Source: Accumulibacter sp032229525 (GTDB taxonomy: Bacteria; Pseudomonadota; Gammaproteobacteria; Burkholderiales; Rhodocyclaceae). From it: a stretch of 7,293 nucleotides of DNA. Numbering within the stretch: the stretch's first letter is position 1; each line of letters opens with the position of its first letter. The stretch is taken from assembly GCF_032229525.1 (NCBI RefSeq), contig NZ_JAVTWB010000169.1:1-7293 (forward strand), given 5' to 3'. Below are positions 4,334-7,293 of this stretch, piece after piece. Made by a program: the position numbers and the translations under genes. The notes beneath the pieces were generated by a model. That model had not been told where the DNA came from, did not search any database, and worked only from the letters and a program-made list of their open reading frames with translations.

Positions 4334-7293
4334 TCAAGCGCTCGTGACTTCCTCCATGGCGAGCAGGATCAATGGCTGCTCGCCAGTGATGCGGCGGGCG
4401 TTGAGCACCATTTTGAGGTGGCCGACGCCAGCGAAGTCATGTTCCACCGTGAAGTCCTCGATCGCCTGGTCGCGCGGCAGGATGTTGGTCAGCAAATCGC
4501 GCAAGGCCGGGATGTCCCACTGCCTCTCGCCAAGATCGTACAGCCGACGGCCGATCGTCTCCTGCGCGGAGACCCGGAAGCGCTTGTAGAACGAGCGGCT
4601 GGCGGCGACGACCGAGAGATCGCCAGCGAGTACCAGCAGGGGTTCTCGCACCGTATCAACGACACTTTCGGAAAACAGCCGCGCCGCCGAGACCCTCGCT
4701 TCCGCCTCGACACGGTCGCTGATGTCAGCAAAGGTGATCACCACGCCGTCAATCGTCTCGTCGCGCGTGCGGTAGGGTTTCAGGCGGGCCTGATACGAGG
4801 TGCCATGCACCGTATGCACCTCCCGCTCGCAATGCTGCTGGGTATCGATCACCGCTTGCGCGTTGCCCAGCAGGTCGGCTCCGACGATATCGCACTTGAT
4901 GTCGGCCAGTGGCCGGCCGACGTCGTTGGCCGTCAGCCGAAAGAGCAACTTCATTTCGTGCGTGAAGCAGCGGATATGCAAATGCTGGTCGAGGAAGACA
5001 ATGCCGCCGCTGACGTTGTCGATCAGGTTCTTCAGGTCGTTCTGCGCCTTGGCCAATTGGTCGACGGTGGCCTGCAACTCGGCATTGACCGTCACCAGCT
5101 CTTCATTGATCGACTGTAGCTCCTCCTTGGAAGTCTCCAGCTCCTCATTGGTCGATTGCAGTTCTTCGTTGGTCGATTGCAGCTCCTCGTTGGTCGACAT
5201 CAGTTCCTCGTTCGAGGCCTGCTGGCTTTCGATCGTCGCCTGCAGGTTCTCCCAGGTATGCGCGAGGTCGCGCTCGAGTTCCGCGACGCGCTGCTCGTCC
5301 GCTGCTCCGTGGCCGGGGGTGTGGTCGCTCGATGGGCCCGGTACTGCGGGCAAGACGTCCTGGAAGCTCACCAGCAGCAACTGTTGACTGCTGTCTCGGC
5401 TGGGTAGTGGGCGCACACTCAGGCTGACCCGCTGCAGCTTGCCGTCAATCCTCGCCGACAGCTCTCGCCCTGTGGTTGCTGTGCCTTGCTCGGCAGCGCC
5501 GAGCAGCGCGGCACGCAGTTCGAGTTGCAGATCATCGAGGGCCATTTCGACCACGTTGAGGGTCGCCCTTCCTGGCGCCGGGCGCAGGAACCTGCCGGTG
5601 TCGCCGTGCACGAACAGGATCGCGCCCTTGGCGTCGGTGACCACGGAGGCTGGTGCGAACGATTGCAGCAGGGCGCGCCGGGTGAGTTCCGCGAGATTGG
5701 TCTGCCCGGCTTTCGTTGCCACCTCCTCGGGCGGTCTGGCACCGCCCGCAATCGGCCACGAGAGCTGGCCAGCGATGAATGCGCGGCTTGAGGCAGTGCT
5801 GTTGATCGCACGGTAGATCTGCCACTTGCGGTTCAGCGGGGTGAACAGTGCGCCATGCTCGCCGATACTCTCGGCTGGCGACAGAAACAGCACGCCGCCG
5901 AGTTTCAGCGCGTAGTGAAGTGCCGGTATCAGCCGGTTTTGCAGTGCCGGCTCCAGGTAGATCATCACGTTACGGCAACTGATCAGGTCCAGCCGGGTGA
6001 ACGGCGGATCCTTGATCACGTTCTGGGCGGCGAATACGATCATTTCGCGCACTTCCTTCTTGATCCGGTAGCCGCCATCCTCCTTCTGGAAGAAGCGTTG
6101 CAGCCGTTCCGCTGTGAGATCGGCAGTGACGTTGAGTGGGTAGAATCCAGCGCGGGCGACGGTGATCGCTTCCTCGTCGAGGTCGGTGCTGTAGATCTGG
6201 ACCTTGAGGGCTTTCGGCGCCTGCTCCATGCTCTCGCGTATCAGCATGGCAATCGAGTAGGTTTCCTCGCCGGTCGCGCAGCCCGCCACCCAAACGCGCA
6301 GCACGTAGTCGGCTGGTTTCCCGGCCAGCAGATTCGGAATGATTTCCTGTCCCAGAACCTCGAAGGCTTCCGGGTCGCGAAAGAAGCTGGTGACGTTGAC
6401 CAGCAAGTCCTTGAACAGCGCCTGACTCTCGGCAGGATGTTCCCTGATATAGCTGACGTAGGCGTCCATCCCGGTCAGCTGATGCTGCACCATCCGCCGC
6501 GCGATACGGCGGCCGATAGTGCCTTTCTTGTAGAGCGAGAAATCGTGGCCGGTGGCTGCCAGGAGCAGCGCCAGCACGGCGCTGGTATCGTCTGCAGTGG
6601 CTGCGGGGGTGGTCGTGGCGTCCGCCGTTGTTTGTGATTCGTCGCCGGTAGCGAGCTGACGTAGGCTGGCCAGTAGCATGGTCGGTATGTCTTCGACCGG
6701 CAGGACATGGCTGGCATAGCCGGCCCGGGTGACGCTCTCCGGCATGCCGGCGAACTTCGCCGAGGCCGGCTCCTGGGCAAAGGTGATGCCACCGGCGCCG
6801 TAGATGGCGCGTAGCCCCAGGGTGCCGTCGGTGCCGGTGCCGGAAAGGATGATGCCGACCGCGTTAAAGCGTCGTTCGTCAGCCAGCGAGCGGAAGAAGG
6901 TGTCGATCGGCATCCGCTGACCACGCGGCAATTCGGGTGTGGACAGCCGCAGGCGGCCGTTGCAGAGGGTCATGTCGTGGTTGGGCGGAATGACGTAAAC
7001 CGTATTCGCGGCCGTGGCCATCTGGTCTTCAGCCTCCAGCACCGGCATCGCCGTGCAGCGTTGCAGGATCTCGGAGAGCAGGCTCGCGTGGCTGGGGTCA
7101 AGGTGTTGCACGAGCACGAAGGCGAGACCGCTGTCCCCTGGCAAATGGCGAAAAAATGCCTCGTAGGCCTCCAGTCCGCCGGCGGAGGCGCCAATGCCGA
7201 CAACCGTCGGGCCGGCCGGTGAGGTGGGCGAGGGGGCCAGGGGGGAGGGGGGAGGGGGGAGGGGGGAGGGGGGGCTGCCGCAGCTGCTTCCGG
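4334..7293 (-). CDS. CheB-CheR-PAS fusion: chemoreceptor-type methylesterase/methyltransferase with PAS domains, N-terminus cut by window edge
   Basis: Reading leftward from the edge, 985 codons are visible and the frame is still open at 7293. The TTG at 7142-7144 cannot be the start, because the CheB nucleophile motif lies upstream of it, and no ATG, GTG or TTG occurs in frame between it and the edge. Numbering from the edge: residues 1-28 are Pro-rich; 29-213 are a CheB methylesterase with S36 (GASAGG), H63 (QHLDPSH) and D155 (GTGTDG); 217-235 are a Thr/Ala-rich linker; 236-500 are CheR, with an N-terminal helical domain, NVTSFFRD (299-306), the SAM-binding VAGCATGEETYS (335-346) and SCRNVMIYL (438-446). 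A PAS-like domain (about 535-650), a coiled coil (about 665-755) and two more PAS domains (about 757-860 and 870-981) follow. CheB and CheR remove and add methyl groups on receptor glutamates, and both catalytic sets look intact. No receiver is visible before CheB, and the protein stops after the last PAS with no kinase. No receptor gene is in the window, so the substrate is unknown. Confidence 0.95.
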   Translation of the reverse strand, partial: GSSCGSPPSPLPPPPSPLAPSPTSPAGPTVVGIGASAGGLEAYEAFFRHLPGDSGLAFVLVQHLDPSHASLLSEILQRCTAMPVLEAEDQMATAANTVYVIPPNHDMTLCNGRLRLSTPELPRGQRMPIDTFFRSLADERRFNAVGIILSGTGTDGTLGLRAIYGAGGITFAQEPASAKFAGMPESVTRAGYASHVLPVEDIPTMLLASLRQLATGDESQTTADATTTPAATADDTSAVLALLLAATGHDFSLYKKGTIGRRIARRMVQHQLTGMDAYVSYIREHPAESQALFKDLLVNVTSFFRDPEAFEVLGQEIIPNLLAGKPADYVLRVWVAGCATGEETYSIAMLIRESMEQAPKALKVQIYSTDLDEEAITVARAGFYPLNVTADLTAERLQRFFQKEDGGYRIKKEVREMIVFAAQNVIKDPPFTRLDLISCRNVMIYLEPALQNRLIPALHYALKLGGVLFLSPAESIGEHGALFTPLNRKWQIYRAINSTASSRAFIAGQLSWPIAGGARPPEEVATKAGQTNLAELTRRALLQSFAPASVVTDAKGAILFVHGDTGRFLRPAPGRATLNVVEMALDDLQLELRAALLGAAEQGTATTGRELSARIDGKLQRVSLSVRPLPSRDSSQQLLLVSFQDVLPAVPGPSSDHTPGHGAADEQRVAELERDLAHTWENLQATIESQQASNEELMSTNEELQSTNEELQSTNEELETSKEELQSINEELVTVNAELQATVDQLAKAQNDLKNLIDNVSGGIVFLDQHLHIRCFTHEMKLLFRLTANDVGRPLADIKCDIVGADLLGNAQAVIDTQQHCEREVHTVHGTSYQARLKPYRTRDETIDGVVITFADISDRVEAEARVSAARLFSESVVDTVREPLLVLAGDLSVVAASRSFYKRFRVSAQETIGRRLYDLGERQWDIPALRDLLTNILPRDQAIEDFTVEHDFAGVGHLKMVLNARRITGEQPLILLAMEEVTSA
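5097..5222 (-). repeat. Six imperfect 21-bp tandem repeats encoding a coiled coil
   Basis: Units begin at 5097, 5118, 5139, 5160, 5181 and 5202 and resemble AGCTCCTCGTTGGTCGATTGC on the + strand. On the coding strand each encodes one seven-residue heptad of the type STNEELQ. They form the signalling helix between the PAS-like domain after CheR and the C-terminal PAS domains. The unit is a multiple of three, so unit gain or loss would keep the frame and change helix length by whole heptads. The central copies (5139-5201) are the most alike, which suggests recent duplication or gene conversion. Confidence 0.85.
7239..7274. repeat. Heptanucleotide microsatellite (AGGGGGG)x5 inside the CheB-CheR reading frame
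   Basis: Five perfect head-to-tail AGGGGGG units cover 7239-7273, with one further G at 7274. They lie in the Pro-rich leader of the - strand CheB-CheR gene, about 20 codons before the CheB domain begins, and read as a Pro/Ser/Leu tract. In the present copy number the frame is open through the repeat and to the window edge. A 7-bp unit is not divisible by three, so a one-unit change would shift the downstream frame. On the + strand the five G-tracts with single-A loops also fit a G-quadruplex motif. Confidence 0.92.

Noticed and set aside
3609..4337. 242-codon open frame on the - strand opposite the EAL-REC region, running into the convergent gap
   Set aside because: It overlaps the end of the CheB-CheR gene in another frame and lies antisense to conserved EAL and REC motifs; no support for expression.
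4418..5119. 233-codon open frame on the + strand opposite the CheB-CheR-PAS gene
   Set aside because: It lies entirely antisense to a gene with clear domains, has no recognisable motif, and long antisense frames are expected in GC-rich coding DNA.
5855..6637. 260-codon open frame on the + strand opposite the CheR region
   Set aside because: It is the mirror of the conserved CheR domain, with no ribosome binding site or domain of its own; a shadow frame.
7142..7144. TTG as start codon of the CheB-CheR gene
   Set aside because: The frame upstream encodes TVVGIGASAGGLEAYEAFF, the conserved CheB strand and nucleophile loop, so the protein must begin further upstream, beyond the window.

Overview
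The window is high-GC coding DNA of proteobacterial character, most likely from a betaproteobacterium. That placement rests on overall style and the architecture of the kinases; no rRNA or other phylogenetic marker is present. Almost every base is coding, and all the genes are signal-transduction genes. I see no tRNA, rRNA, CRISPR array, insertion sequence or phage gene.

Layout. Bases 1-215 (+) are the 3' end of a histidine kinase gene that starts outside the window. After a 61-bp gap, 277-1800 (+) encodes a complete soluble histidine kinase with an N-terminal bacteriohemerythrin (di-iron, O2-binding) domain. Its stop codon overlaps the GTG start of the next gene, 1797-4295 (+), which encodes PAS-PAS-GGDEF-EAL-REC, a cyclic-di-GMP turnover protein with a receiver domain at its C-terminus. 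A 38-bp gap follows. Then 4334-7293 (-) encodes a convergent CheB-CheR-PAS-coiled coil-PAS-PAS chemoreceptor methylesterase/methyltransferase fusion, whose 5' end runs off the right edge.

How they may work together (inference). The overlapping hemerythrin kinase and GGDEF-EAL-REC genes look like a cognate pair. The diiron domain would sense O2 (or another diiron ligand or redox state), the kinase would phosphorylate the C-terminal receiver, and the receiver would tune c-di-GMP synthesis or breakdown. The truncated upstream kinase is a close paralogue in its ATP-binding domain and may feed the same receiver. The convergent CheB-CheR fusion has the residues of both chemoreceptor-modifying enzymes, but no receiver or kinase domain in its visible part.

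The most unusual DNA feature is a perfect heptanucleotide repeat, AGGGGGG x5 at 7239-7273. It lies inside the reading frame of the CheB-CheR gene, just before its catalytic CheB domain. The unit is not a multiple of three, so gain or loss of a unit would shift the frame. It is therefore a candidate phase-variation switch, and its G-tracts also fit a G-quadruplex.
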